Source: Gammaproteobacteria bacterium
Lineage (GTDB): Bacteria > Pseudomonadota > Gammaproteobacteria > SZUA-152
DNA length: 64,000 nucleotides
NCBI GenBank assembly: GCA_011321815.1
Contig: DROS01000031.1
Span: 1-64,000 of the forward strand
Direction of reading: 5' to 3'
A program made the translations under genes and the position numbers. Positions within the stretch are counted from its first letter, which is position 1. Every line of letters begins with the position of its first letter. Of this stretch, positions 34,279 through 43,894 are shown piece by piece. The notes beneath the pieces are model-generated. The model was not told where the DNA came from, did not search any database, and worked only from the letters and a program-made list of their open reading frames with translations.

Positions 34279-36507
34279 ATGCAGTCTGCTCCTGACATTT
34301 TTTCCTACCGCAAATTCTGGGCCCAACGTTTTGGCCCGGCGCCACAATTACCTATGTCTCGTGAGGAAATGGATGCGCTGGGCTGGGATTCATGTGATGT
34401 GGTTTTGGTGACAGGCGATGCCTATGTGGATCATCCCAGTTTCGGTATGGCAGTGATCGGCCGGGTGCTGGAAGCACAAGGTTTTCGTGTGGGCATTATT
34501 GCCCAGCCGGACTGGACCGGCATTGATGATTTTCAAAGACTGGGGCGGCCCAATCTGTTTTTCGGTATCACCGGCGGCAATATGGATTCCATGGTGAATC
34601 GTTATACCTCGGACCGTAAAAAGCGCTCCAACGATGCGTACACAGCCAACGGCGAAGGTGGTAAACGGCCCGACCGCTGTGTGGTGGTTTACAGTCAGCG
34701 CGCGCGTGAGGCATATAAAAATGTGCCCATTATTATCGGCGGTATCGAGGCCAGCCTGCGGCGTATTGCGCACTTTGACTACTGGTCGGAAAAAGTACGG
34801 CGTTCAGTTATTCTGGATGCCAAGGCAGACTTGCTGGTATATGGCAATGCCGAGCGGCAGATCGTAGAGATTGCGCATCGTCTGTCACAACGGGAAGCCA
34901 TCGAAAACATCACCGATGTGCGTGGTACCGTGTTTGCCTGCCGTGACAGCAATGGCCGCCCCGAACGCTTGCCCAAAGACTGGGCTGTGCTGAATTCCAC
35001 CGAGCTGGACAAGCCCGGCGTCATTGAAGCGCCGGTTGATCCTTATCTTGCAAGCGGCGGGGTCGTGGAACAGGGCAGGCCTTGCGTGAGTGGTGGCGTA
35101 AAAACTGACGCCCCCCCCGGAGCGGTGGTGGTAACGATTACGCCAGCATCCACAGCCGTCAACAAACGTCCGGCCACAGATAAAACCCTGGTCTGTTTGC
35201 CCGGCTATCATCATGTGCGTGACGACCGCGTACTGTATGCCCATGCTTCGCGGGTGTTTCATAAGGAAACCAATCCTGGCAATGCTCGCGCGGTTTATCA
35301 GTCGCACGGTACGCGCGGCGTGTGGATGAACCCGCCGCCGATTCCCTTGCAAACAGAAGAACTGGACCGGGTATTTGAGCTGCCGTATACCCGCAAGCCC
35401 CACACCGCCTATGGCAAGGCCGGTATCCCGGCCTACGAGATGATTCGTTTTTCTGTGAACATCATGCGTGGATGTTTTGGGGGATGTACCTTTTGTTCCA
35501 TCACTGAACACGAAGGGCGCATTATCCAGAGCCGCTCCGAAGACTCCATTATTCGTGAAGTGGAAGCCATTCGTGACAGCGTGCCGGGTTTTACCGGTGT
35601 GATTTCCGACCTTGGTGGTCCCACTGCCAACATGTACCGGCTTACCTGCAAGGACCCAAAGATCGAAGCCAGCTGTCGACGCCCATCTTGTGTGTATCCG
35701 GGTATTTGTAAAAACCTCGGCACCAATCACCAGCCGTTGATCCGCTTGTACCGGCGTGCGCGCAAATTGCCGGGTATCAAAAAGATTTTGATTGCTTCCG
35801 GTTTGCGTTATGACCTCGCAGTGGAATCACCGGAATATGTCAAGGAGCTGGTGACCCACCATGTGGGTGGCTATTTAAAGATAGCCCCGGAGCATACCGA
35901 AACCGGCCCGCTGTCAAAAATGATGAAACCCGGCATGGGTACCTATGAACGTTTCAAGAAAATGTTCGATAAATACAGCAAGGCCGCAGGCAAGGAACAG
36001 TATCTGATCCCCTATTTTATTGCCGCTCACCCCGGCACCACGGATGAAGACATGATGAACCTAGCCATTTGGCTGAAGGCTAACGGTTTCCGTGCAGATC
36101 AGGTTCAAAATTTTCTACCTTCACCCATGGCCACCGCCACCGCCATGTATCATTCCGGCAAAGATCCACTGCATAAAGTGAGCTCGCGTAGTGATATGGT
36201 GCCGATAGCAAAGGGTGCGAATGCGCGACGTTTGCACAAGGCCTTCCTGCGCTATCACGATGCCAATAATTGGCCTTTGCTACGCAAGGCATTAAAGCGC
36301 ATGGGGCGTGCAGATCTTATTGGCAATGGTAAACGGCATTTGATTCCGGCATGGCAGCCCAAGGGGGTGGGAGACGATGCCGGTGAGCAGAGAAAAGGAG
36401 GGGTGTTTCGTACCCAGCAGACAGGGTTACCCAAAAAGCCCAGGGCCAAAAAAACAAAGTCTGTGCATGCAAAGCTTTCGGGCAAAGGACGGTTGAAAAA
36501 GCGTTAG
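34279..36507 (+). CDS. ygiQ: YgiQ-family radical SAM protein
   Basis: The 742-residue protein matches the YgiQ (UPF0313) family. Its N-terminal domain has [19 protein letters not shown]. The radical SAM motif is CFGGCTFC with Cys399, Cys403 and Cys406. The family-typical [12 protein letters not shown]-like region and [16 protein letters not shown] follow. The biochemical role of the family is not known to me. The basic C-terminus ([20 protein letters not shown]) suggests nucleic acid contact. TATAAT at 34242-34247 is a fair -10 element upstream. Confidence 0.93.
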   Translation: MQSAPDIFSYRKFWAQRFGPAPQLPMSREEMDALGWDSCDVVLVTGDAYVDHPSFGMAVIGRVLEAQGFRVGIIAQPDWTGIDDFQRLGRPNLFFGITGGNMDSMVNRYTSDRKKRSNDAYTANGEGGKRPDRCVVVYSQRAREAYKNVPIIIGGIEASLRRIAHFDYWSEKVRRSVILDAKADLLVYGNAERQIVEIAHRLSQREAIENITDVRGTVFACRDSNGRPERLPKDWAVLNSTELDKPGVIEAPVDPYLASGGVVEQGRPCVSGGVKTDAPPGAVVVTITPASTAVNKRPATDKTLVCLPGYHHVRDDRVLYAHASRVFHKETNPGNARAVYQSHGTRGVWMNPPPIPLQTEELDRVFELPYTRKPHTAYGKAGIPAYEMIRFSVNIMRGCFGGCTFCSITEHEGRIIQSRSEDSIIREVEAIRDSVPGFTGVISDLGGPTANMYRLTCKDPKIEASCRRPSCVYPGICKNLGTNHQPLIRLYRRARKLPGIKKILIASGLRYDLAVESPEYVKELVTHHVGGYLKIAPEHTETGPLSKMMKPGMGTYERFKKMFDKYSKAAGKEQYLIPYFIAAHPGTTDEDMMNLAIWLKANGFRADQVQNFLPSPMATATAMYHSGKDPLHKVSSRSDMVPIAKGANARRLHKAFLRYHDANNWPLLRKALKRMGRADLIGNGKRHLIPAWQPKGVGDDAGEQRKGGVFRTQQTGLPKKPRAKKTKSVHAKLSGKGRLKKR

Positions 36508-36565
36508 TCCGCGGCACCTGCGTCAAGCGCCAAAGCACATCCTTCTTTCCAAAAAAAACAATGAA

Positions 36566-36600
36566 TTTTTAACGCAAAGGCTGTAAAGACGCAAAGGGCG
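36566..36600. repeat. Second instance of the GCAAAGACGCAGAGG-type repeat
   Basis: TTAACGCAAAGG and TAAAGACGCAAAGGGCG match the left arm of the repeat at 27876-27966, including the preceding TTAACG. Only one arm is present here. It lies in the gap between ygiQ and the convergent fusion gene. Confidence 0.55.
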
Positions 36601-36663
36601 AAAAGAAACGCACAATATCGTGTTATCTGTGATGAGATGAAAAATGTAAGGGATGTTTGACGC

Positions 36664-38256
36664 TCATTCTCTGACATCCTGCCGGCATGTTTTGCAATAA
36701 ACCTTACCCAGGCGAACATGGTATTGCACACGTTCACCCACAGAGATCGCCTGTTGGCAGCTGTCACAAAGCGTTGCATCATCCATTATTATTTCATCAA
36801 AACCCTCAACGGGCAGCTCTTTACCAAACAGTATCTTTTTCCAGGGTTTGTCTTTGACGATATCTTTTCGGTATATTTCCTCGATGGCACGGAATCGCCT
36901 TATCAGGTATTCAGGTACGCCGAAACGCCTCAGGCTCGACGCCATTAATTCTTCCCGATGGTCGAGCAGTTCGTCAGAAATGACCATCCAGTGATGAGCA
37001 TTGCGTGGACGTTCGCCAAAATAAACATCTTCACCTGTTAAGACCTGGCACATAAAATTATACTGTTTCTCAATCAGGCGCTGCTTGGTAACGCCCTCAA
37101 AAAAAGGAGACAGTAACGGGTCCTCGTATACATGGTCATAAAAATCGACCAGTATTTTTGACAAAAGACGCCCCTTATCGAGTCCTGTCCAAAGCTCATC
37201 ATCCGGGTCAGGATAGTTGCGACGCTCCGCGCACCGGATACGTTCAGCTGTATCGCTATCTGAATCATCAAGCCCGGTATCAGCAACATCAGCCAGGCCC
37301 CAGAACGGGTCGGTGTAAATCGCCAGGGGGCTGGCACCCGCAGCCTGCGCAGTTTGTCGTGCGCTTTCCACCATTTTGGGGTGGCCACATAAATAAATCC
37401 GCCATCCCTTCAAGTCTGTATGTTCTGTCAGGGCGATATCATTGGCGCGCCCGGCCCGGTAATTTTCGGAGGCTGAGTCTCCTGAAACACATGAAACCGG
37501 ATGAAAATTATCAAAACGCTCAGACAGTGTGCGCAAAACGGACTGCAAATATAAATTTTGTGAATGCCGGCTGCCGTGATACAGGTGCACGGGACCGGTA
37601 TGTCCACTGGAAAGTGCATCGCGCGCAATGCCCAACAACGGAGACAAACCTGTACCGGTGCCAATTAATAGTAATGGTTGATGCTGCTCACCCGGCACAT
37701 AATAGCTGCTGCCTACAGCTCCTTGGAACTCAAGTTCATCATTTTCTGACAGCTCGTCAAATATCCAGTTACTCATTTTTCCGCCGGGTACACGTTTAAC
37801 GTGAATTTCCAGGAAATAATCTTCCCGTGGCACACTGGTCAATGAGTAGCTTCGTACGCCGCCTTGCGGGTTGCGGACATTAATAAATTGTCCCGCGTGA
37901 TAATAAAGCTGTGTGGCCGGTTCCAGTAATAATCGACATACATCAGGCGCCAGCAATTCTTTTTTGTAAACAACCGCCCGGTTGAATAAATCAGAATCCC
38001 GTGGCGCGGTGATGCTCATGTTATCTTCGGGCACGCATTTACATGTCAGGAAATAACCTTTTTCTTTTAATGTTTCACGCAACCCCTTCTGGGCTTTCGG
38101 CGGTATGCGTCCATTGTCACAGCGCTGTAAACAAACATGGCAAATACCATTTCCGCACGAAAAAGGTACAGTTACACCATGCCGCATAAAAACCTGTAAA
38201 ACGGTTTCATTTTCACGGCACTGATAGTTCATTCCTTGGAAGTGAATGGTATACAT
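36664..38256 (-). CDS. Ferredoxin-reductase-truncated globin fusion with C-terminal zinc motif
   Basis: The 530-residue fusion has four parts. Residues 1-85 are a plant-type [2Fe-2S] ferredoxin with Cys34, Cys39, Cys42 and Cys72. Residues 90-330 are an FAD/NAD(P)H reductase (VRSYSLTSVP, LLLIGTGTGLSPLLGIA, IYLCGHPKMVES). Residues 365-490 are a truncated globin with the proximal-side block NAHHWMVISDELLDHREELM. The end has two CxxC pairs, CDSC and CKTC, likely binding zinc. NO dioxygenase or O2/NO sensing is plausible, by analogy with flavohaemoglobin, but the added ferredoxin and zinc modules differ. It is the last gene of the cluster, five bases after the YkgJ-like gene. Confidence 0.85.
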   Translation of the reverse strand: MYTIHFQGMNYQCRENETVLQVFMRHGVTVPFSCGNGICHVCLQRCDNGRIPPKAQKGLRETLKEKGYFLTCKCVPEDNMSITAPRDSDLFNRAVVYKKELLAPDVCRLLLEPATQLYYHAGQFINVRNPQGGVRSYSLTSVPREDYFLEIHVKRVPGGKMSNWIFDELSENDELEFQGAVGSSYYVPGEQHQPLLLIGTGTGLSPLLGIARDALSSGHTGPVHLYHGSRHSQNLYLQSVLRTLSERFDNFHPVSCVSGDSASENYRAGRANDIALTEHTDLKGWRIYLCGHPKMVESARQTAQAAGASPLAIYTDPFWGLADVADTGLDDSDSDTAERIRCAERRNYPDPDDELWTGLDKGRLLSKILVDFYDHVYEDPLLSPFFEGVTKQRLIEKQYNFMCQVLTGEDVYFGERPRNAHHWMVISDELLDHREELMASSLRRFGVPEYLIRRFRAIEEIYRKDIVKDKPWKKILFGKELPVEGFDEIIMDDATLCDSCQQAISVGERVQYHVRLGKVYCKTCRQDVRE

Positions 38257-38261
38257 GTGTT

Positions 38262-38663
38262 TTAAACAGTATTGTTATTTTTATCAGAGGGGCTGTGCAG
38301 CACAGGAATTTTTATATAGTTTTCTTTAAGGATATGGGTGTTAACGGCCGTTTTGGCAAGATCGGCAATATTTTTAAACCCTTTGCGAAGTACGACTTGC
38401 AACAGAAAATCAGAATTACACTCATATTCACGACAGACTTTCGGTCGTCTTTCCCAATTGGTGCAGTGGCCGCTGTTACGGTCAAAATAGATGCAATAAC
38501 CTTCAGGATCTTTATCAACAAAACCTTTGGGTGGGGTGGCGTCATCAGTTGGCTCCATTTCATCGGGTTGCAGGCGCACAAGCTTGCGACAGCAAAAAGT
38601 AGCGCAACCCATGCGCCGTCCTGCATCGCAATCCACAAGGCACGTTTTTTTACAGTTATCCAT
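38262..38663 (-). CDS. YkgJ-like cysteine-cluster protein
   Basis: A 133-residue protein with many cysteines: CKKTCLVDCDAG, CATFCCRKL, CIYFDRNSGHC and CREYEC. This resembles the YkgJ/FliB-type zinc or iron-sulfur cysteine-cluster family (CxxxCxxC with RPxxCR). RRPKVCREYEC is the family-typical end of the motif. It is five bases from the fusion gene and 195 bases after the Roadblock-like gene; in that gap I see no other gene. Role unknown, possibly maturation of the fusion's metal centres. Confidence 0.75.
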   Translation of the reverse strand: MDNCKKTCLVDCDAGRRMGCATFCCRKLVRLQPDEMEPTDDATPPKGFVDKDPEGYCIYFDRNSGHCTNWERRPKVCREYECNSDFLLQVVLRKGFKNIADLAKTAVNTHILKENYIKIPVLHSPSDKNNNTV

Positions 38664-38858
38664 TTTTCCTCCAGGTTACCAGGGATAACTATGCAACTGA
38701 TATGGCAGATTGAACTCACAAAGGAGAATCTGGTTTTTTTACGCTGTCAACCAATGTTGTCTGTTGGTCAAAAGATAAAACAAAATGCCAGTGGATTTGG
38801 GTTCATTTCTGAAAAACAAATCCACCGACATGTAATGCTGAGATTTTTTGCATCCTGT

Positions 38859-39263
38859 TTAAAGTGCTGCTCCAAGGGACGGCATGGAAGAACGTGACTT
38901 GGTTAAAACCATACCAAGGTTGGCAGACTTTCGACAAACAAAAGTGGCCACATGGTCTTCATTCTCTTTGGAGCGTAAAAATATATGTACCAGGTTATCG
39001 CTATTGATAACAATTTCCTGGAAATAGTGATGCCCGTCATTTTCCACACCACGGGCTTTTTTGAACATACTTTCGATCAGGCTCACATTGGTTCCCTGGA
39101 AAAGGTCTGCGGTTGCGGCGGCGACGACCTCCAGTACTTCAGCCGGATGTGAGTCTACGGTTTTGGCGCTTAGCAGCATGCCGGTGCTAAGATCCACATA
39201 ACCTGCTGCAACACACTCCGGAATAGATGCGATGGCTTCTTGTAGGGCTTTATCTAATGACAT
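38859..39263 (-). CDS. Roadblock/LC7-like protein
   Basis: The 134-residue protein has the Roadblock/LC7 layout: an N-terminal helix (LDKALQEAIASIPE), a strand pair AAGYVDLSTGMLLS, a long helix (VLEVVAAATADLFQG) and two late strands (EIVINSDNLVHIFLR and HVATFVCRKSANLGM). Bacterial Roadblock proteins bind small Ras-like GTPases such as MglA as regulators. A small GTPase lies two genes upstream in the same operon, which supports this. Family match is by pattern. Confidence 0.7.
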   Translation of the reverse strand: MSLDKALQEAIASIPECVAAGYVDLSTGMLLSAKTVDSHPAEVLEVVAAATADLFQGTNVSLIESMFKKARGVENDGHHYFQEIVINSDNLVHIFLRSKENEDHVATFVCRKSANLGMVLTKSRSSMPSLGAAL

Positions 39264-39296
39264 TTTGTTTCTCCTTGACAGTAAATGATTCGCGGT

Positions 39297-40649
39297 TTAT
39301 GACGACGCAACATGCCGTCTTTTGCTCAAGTCAGAATTTGCTACCGCCAACGCAAACTCTTCCAAAAAGGCCACCTGGGTTTCCGACTGTACCCAACGTG
39401 GCTCAATACTACGTGCAGTTTCCAGGGCATCCAGGGCGGTTTCACCTTCCCAGATCAATTGTGCAGCCAGCATGGTGCCGGTACGCCCCATTCCTGCCTT
39501 GCAGTGCATGGCAACGGCTTCACCCTGTTCAACCAGTTCACCGATTTGTTCACAAAACTTCAGGGCGGCCTCGATGGTGGGAACGCCCATATCTTTAATC
39601 GGAAAAGCAATTCCCTTGATGTCGTAGGTGGCAAGTTCGGTTGGATCAATTGGCTGGGTTGTCAGAGAAACCAGCACGCTGATTCCCACCCGTTGCAGGG
39701 CAGCGAGATCGTAATCCAGTTCAATTAATAATCCGGGGCGCGGTGTGCCGGCCAGATCCCCTTTCCTGAGCCAGAGAAAATTGCGTGGCCCAAAGGCGTC
39801 GCTTTTATATTTTCGGGCTTCTTCAGGAATTTCCGGGCGAACGGTTTTTTCTGACTTGTCTTCTGCTTCTGCCGCAGGACAATTCAGATGTTCATCAGGT
39901 GTATCGGGTGCAGATACGCAACAGGAGCCACTGCGAACAAAATCTTTGGCAGCCTGTGATTGAGGTGCGGCAAAAAAATCAGCTGTGGGCTGCGTTTCAT
40001 GAATCCAGCCGCCTGCCAACAGCGCCGTCTGACCCCCCAGTTTGATTGCCTGTTTCTGGTTATGTACAACCACTACAACAGCGCGACGCTCGGCTTCTAT
40101 CAGCAAATAGTCCAGCAGGCGGTGGGTTTCTTTTTCACCCAGTCCTGCGGTGGGCTCATCCACAAGAATCAACCTGGGGTTGGCTGCTACAGTGCGGGCA
40201 ATCGCCAGGTGGCGTTGTACCCCCAATGGAAAATCCACCGCATTGTCGTTCAGACGGTCCACCAATTCCGTCAGGCCGGCTTTATTTAACAAACGTTGTG
40301 CCACATCCCGTTGCTGGGAAAGATCCAGTGTATGGCGTTCCGGCATGTCGTTAACGATATTTTCACGGATACTGGCCATGATGAGTTTGGTTTTCTGCGC
40401 AACAAGTGCAGGCAGCTCAGATTGCCCCAGGGGCATGCCGGTATATTCAGCCTTGCCCCAGGTACGCAAAGAGGGATTGGCATTGTTGCGACCGGAAAGG
40501 GTGCGCAACAGGGTGGATTTTCCTGTTCCTGCCGGGCCCAACAATACGCTCACCCCCCGCTCGGGAATGTCCAGATTGACACCGTTGAGAATAATTTTGT
40601 CGCCAAAGGCAACGCCATATTCCCGCAAAGACAAAAGTGATCCAGTCAT
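39297..40649 (-). CDS. ABC-type ATPase fused to a dual-specificity phosphatase
   Basis: Residues 1-225 are an ABC ATPase: Walker A GPAGTGKST at 38-46, Walker B LILVDEPTAGLG, and a signature altered from LSGGQ to PLGVQRHLAIAR. There are no membrane helices and no permease nearby. After a linker rich in acidic and polar residues, residues 290-440 form a cysteine phosphatase domain of dual-specificity type. Its active site is HCKAGMGRTG, with Cys383 and Arg389. IPIKDMG-like and FPIKDMGVPTIEA precede it. The combination suggests ATP-driven or ATP-gated signalling rather than transport. It lies between the GTPase and the Roadblock-like gene. Confidence 0.85.
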   Translation of the reverse strand: MTGSLLSLREYGVAFGDKIILNGVNLDIPERGVSVLLGPAGTGKSTLLRTLSGRNNANPSLRTWGKAEYTGMPLGQSELPALVAQKTKLIMASIRENIVNDMPERHTLDLSQQRDVAQRLLNKAGLTELVDRLNDNAVDFPLGVQRHLAIARTVAANPRLILVDEPTAGLGEKETHRLLDYLLIEAERRAVVVVVHNQKQAIKLGGQTALLAGGWIHETQPTADFFAAPQSQAAKDFVRSGSCCVSAPDTPDEHLNCPAAEAEDKSEKTVRPEIPEEARKYKSDAFGPRNFLWLRKGDLAGTPRPGLLIELDYDLAALQRVGISVLVSLTTQPIDPTELATYDIKGIAFPIKDMGVPTIEAALKFCEQIGELVEQGEAVAMHCKAGMGRTGTMLAAQLIWEGETALDALETARSIEPRWVQSETQVAFLEEFALAVANSDLSKRRHVASS

Positions 40650-40662
40650 GCGGTTTTTCCGT

Positions 40663-41211
40663 TCATGAGCCTTCTCCGCTCAGGCCCGGGTCCAGAGAAT
40701 AAAGTAATGCCTGAACCAGCATCATGACATCATCATGCTGGCGGGCATCCACCTCAAACACCGGCGCATTCAGATCCAGTTTTGTCATGGCTGCCTGATA
40801 ATCCGCAAGTTTCAGTCCCTTGCGTAATTCCATTCTTGTGATGCCAATGGCCACGGCATTGTTATGAATAAAGTCCTTAAAGGCGCCTACAAAGGCTTGC
40901 AGGTCATCCAATGGGTCCGGGTTGGCGTCATCCAGCATAATAATGACACCAAGGCTGCCGTCAGTGAGCAGGTCCCACATAAAATTGAAACGTTCCTGGC
41001 CCGGTGTGCCGTAAAGATGCAGCATTTCCCCGTTATCCAGACGCATGCTGCCGTAATCCATTGCTACTGTGGTCAATTCCTTTTTTTCTTTTGTTTCATC
41101 CGTGGCAGTCTGCTCTGTGGAAAACGGAGCAATATCACTAATGGCGGTAATGGCTGTTGTTTTACCCGCGCCTACCGGCCCGGTAAAAATGATTTTGTGT
41201 TGACCAATCAT
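40663..41211 (-). CDS. Small Ras-like GTPase (COG2229 type)
   Basis: The 182-residue protein has P-loop GPVGAGKTT at 11-19, switch I Thr48 within TTVAMDYG, and GTPGQERF at 68-75 as the G3 region. The G4 position reads TRME at 125-128 in place of NKxD. This pattern matches the bacterial GTP-binding family related to MglA and to the CvnD GTPases of Streptomyces conservons. I chose ATG 41211, which starts directly before the P-loop strand. An upstream start adds a poorly conserved leader. Next to a Roadblock-like gene, it should act as a molecular switch. Confidence 0.87.
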   Translation of the reverse strand: MIGQHKIIFTGPVGAGKTTAITAISDIAPFSTEQTATDETKEKKELTTVAMDYGSMRLDNGEMLHLYGTPGQERFNFMWDLLTDGSLGVIIMLDDANPDPLDDLQAFVGAFKDFIHNNAVAIGITRMELRKGLKLADYQAAMTKLDLNAPVFEVDARQHDDVMMLVQALLYSLDPGLSGEGS

Positions 41212-41248
41212 GTTTGTTTTCGCTTTTCTGGTGGTTATCTGATAACGG

Positions 41249-42400
41249 TTATTTACTGATGTGGCGTAAAATAGAGGCCAGCAATCCACGTGTTGGAGGT
41301 TCATCTGTTCCCTTGGGAGCGATCAGTGTATCCACTCGACGTACTGCCGGGCCTGTTAACCCTGTTGCCACTGCCGCGCTGTAAAATGAATACACATATC
41401 CCCGGTCAATATCCAAACTCTGAGCAATGCTGTCCAATGTGCGTGGGTTTCCCGCCCACAAAGAGGCAATACGCATGCCATATGGTGTATGTGGAAGACG
41501 AGGAAAATTAGGCCAGGATTGCAAATAATAAGGTATGGATAAATCCGTACCTTCCGGCACGCGGCCACGGGCTGTACGTAATGTCAGATCCCATATCAGA
41601 TAATTGATGGACATGGAATTCAGGCCATCGGTTTCACTTGTGGGCAATTCTTCTTTACCGGTATGGCAAACAGGATTAATTTCTATCGTAAATTCATCGC
41701 TCAATGTGGCGACACCCAGATTTTTTAATTGGCTGTCGGTTAAATCACTGTAGACGCGATCCTGATCAGGAAGCAGGATAAGCCGGCGGTTTCGCCAGCA
41801 CTGCACATGGATGATGCATTGTTGCCCGGTATTTTTTTTAATGCTGGAAAGAATGCGTCCCAGGAGATAATTGTCCGGGTGATAATAAAGTTCGGATTGT
41901 TCCTGCATGTCGGCCTGTTGTACTGATTTCAGGTCGAGACTTGTGGTTTTAAATTGAGCGTCCAGTGCACGGGCTGCTGCGGTGACCCCTGATTGGGCGG
42001 AATCCGGTTCTGAGGCTGTTGGTGAATCATCAACGGAGGCCTGGTTTCTTGCTAAATCTGTTTTTGCTGCTGGCAAGCCTGTTACCAGATCAAAAATGGA
42101 CTCCCATAACAAGTCCAGTTTGGCGGGCTTGGCGACATAGATAGCTCCCTCAAGTTCCGTCGGGGTTTCTGACATGATAATGGCGGGCAAGCCGGGATAT
42201 TGCCGTTGATATTTTTCCCAGGCGTTGGGCTCGCCATCCAGATCAACAATGCCCAGATGCGCATCGTCATCCTGTGCAAATTTGCAGCGCCCTTTGAAGA
42301 TGATCTTGAAAATGGTATCCATTCTGGAAGTGGATCGTTCATCCATGCTGGCCAGGATAACTTTTATAGGCGAGTGCACTTCTGTTTTCACGGGTTTCAC
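41249..42400 (-). CDS. Receiver-like protein with a helical C-terminal domain
   Basis: The 383-residue protein starts with a receiver-like domain (IKVILASMDERST, GIVDLDGEP, PAIIMSETP, YVAKPAKLDLLW). A Lys in the CheY position is kept, but the aspartate pocket is atypical, so phosphorylation is doubtful. A long linker follows, then a middle domain (residues 165-270). The C-terminus has a winged-helix-like pattern (IASLWAGNPRTLDSIAQSLD). It is the first gene of the GTPase cluster. Role unknown, perhaps the input or output protein of the switch. Confidence 0.6.
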   Translation of the reverse strand: MKPVKTEVHSPIKVILASMDERSTSRMDTIFKIIFKGRCKFAQDDDAHLGIVDLDGEPNAWEKYQRQYPGLPAIIMSETPTELEGAIYVAKPAKLDLLWESIFDLVTGLPAAKTDLARNQASVDDSPTASEPDSAQSGVTAAARALDAQFKTTSLDLKSVQQADMQEQSELYYHPDNYLLGRILSSIKKNTGQQCIIHVQCWRNRRLILLPDQDRVYSDLTDSQLKNLGVATLSDEFTIEINPVCHTGKEELPTSETDGLNSMSINYLIWDLTLRTARGRVPEGTDLSIPYYLQSWPNFPRLPHTPYGMRIASLWAGNPRTLDSIAQSLDIDRGYVYSFYSAAVATGLTGPAVRRVDTLIAPKGTDEPPTRGLLASILRHISK

Positions 42401-42702
42401 TGCCTCCTGATTTGTTACATGGCTGAATGTGATTTATAGAGCAGGATATGTGGGACACTTTTTTTGTGACTCAACCCGGGTATCACACCTATTTCTCGAA
42501 TAAGTGCAATGCCCACCATTTCCCTCGGAAACGGCATCGGGTAAAAATGCAAAAACTTTAATGCCAGCCTGCAATTCGTGATAAATATATGACGCACACT
42601 TAAACCGAAATCCCAAACGCCACGGATATAAGGGCTGGCGGGGTGACTGTAATAACCAGTGGTGGACATTAAACCCGGAAGGCACAAATTCTCTGACCCG
42701 GG
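42401..42702. other. Intergenic region upstream of the GTPase cluster
   Basis: No gene is supported in these 302 bases. TATAAA on the - strand near 42434 is a possible -10 element for the cluster. AACCCGG at 42672-42678 pairs with CCGGGTT at 42698-42704 and overlaps the zapE stop, a possible weak terminator for zapE without a T run. Confidence 0.4.
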
Positions 42703-43791
42703 TTATGGCCGGTGCGCCTGTGACAGATAATCATTGCTGCGCATTTCCATCAGACGGCTTATGGCGCGTTGAAAATCAAAGCTATGCCGACGGCCGTGGT
42801 ACAAATATATGGGTTCATTGTCAGCGGTAATCAGCAGTTTGACACGCCGGTCATAAAATTCGTCTATCATGTCAACAAACCGGTGTGTCCATTCTTCTTC
42901 ATTTTCACCCATGCCAGGTACGCCGGAAATGAGTATGGTATGAAACCGCCTGGCTAACTCGATATAGTCAGCGCTGGCGCGCGGGCCGTGGCAGAGCTGA
43001 TAAAAATGAAACCAGGCAATACCGTCAGCACGGCGCAGGCAGGTAATCTGGCGATGATTGATTTGCAGTGGCGTGTCAACCAGCACTGTGCCCGCAGCGA
43101 GGTCATTAAAGCGTTGTTCGATAGCACGTTCACTGGCGGTGTTCAGTGGTGAAAACCAGGTATGGGTCTGTTTGAGTTTGCGCAGGCGATGGTCGGTATT
43201 GCCATCCAGTCTGATAACGTCTGCATTGGTTTCAATGAGTTTGATGGCGGGTAAAAAACGTTCACGTTGCAGACCGTTTTTATACAGCTCTGCTGGCGCA
43301 AGATTGGAGGTGAATACCAGTGCAATACCCTGGATATAGAGTGCGTCGAGCAGACGATGAAGAATCATCGCGTCGGTGATATCTTCCACATAAAATTCAT
43401 CAAGGCACAAAATGCGGGCGCGTTGCGCAAAGTGTCTGGCGACGATGAGTAATGGGTCGCGGTGTCCTGCCAGTTGCGTGAGCTCATCATGGATTTCCAG
43501 CATGAAATGACGAAAGTGCAGGCGCAGTTTTTTATCAAGGGGCAATGTGTCAAAAAACATGTCCATGAGCCAGGTTTTGCCACGACCGACATCACCCCAT
43601 AAATATAATCCACGCTGTGTTGCCTGATGCCTGCCGAATTTTTTGCGTAACTGCGTTGTCCAGCTTTTTCGCACAGGTTGTTGCAGGCGTGTGGACAAGG
43701 CCTGAAAATATTTCAGTGCCGATAGCTGGGCCGGGTCAGGCTCGAAGTGCTTGTTGTGCAAAGCGCGCTGATATTGTGCGTTGAGGTCCAT
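42703..43791 (-). CDS. zapE: Cell division ATPase ZapE (AFG1 family)
   Basis: The 362-residue protein has the Walker A GDVGRGKTWLMD, Walker B LCLDEFYVEDITDA and the family-typical LYWGDVG-like, TSNLAPAELYKNGLQRERFLP and RIDGNTDHR-type blocks. ZapE is an AAA-type ATPase that acts at the division ring in gammaproteobacteria. Length matches the family. It is divergent from a small lipoprotein gene. Confidence 0.93.
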   Translation of the reverse strand: MDLNAQYQRALHNKHFEPDPAQLSALKYFQALSTRLQQPVRKSWTTQLRKKFGRHQATQRGLYLWGDVGRGKTWLMDMFFDTLPLDKKLRLHFRHFMLEIHDELTQLAGHRDPLLIVARHFAQRARILCLDEFYVEDITDAMILHRLLDALYIQGIALVFTSNLAPAELYKNGLQRERFLPAIKLIETNADVIRLDGNTDHRLRKLKQTHTWFSPLNTASERAIEQRFNDLAAGTVLVDTPLQINHRQITCLRRADGIAWFHFYQLCHGPRASADYIELARRFHTILISGVPGMGENEEEWTHRFVDMIDEFYDRRVKLLITADNEPIYLYHGRRHSFDFQRAISRLMEMRSNDYLSQAHRP

Positions 43792-43894
43792 GCCAGGAAA
43801 TTTTTGCAGGCTTCTGTTTTTAGTGCATCATCAAGGGTTAGCGACCGCGTTCTCGCTGGCTTTATCTGTACAGTGTTGGGTATCATGTTGCACT

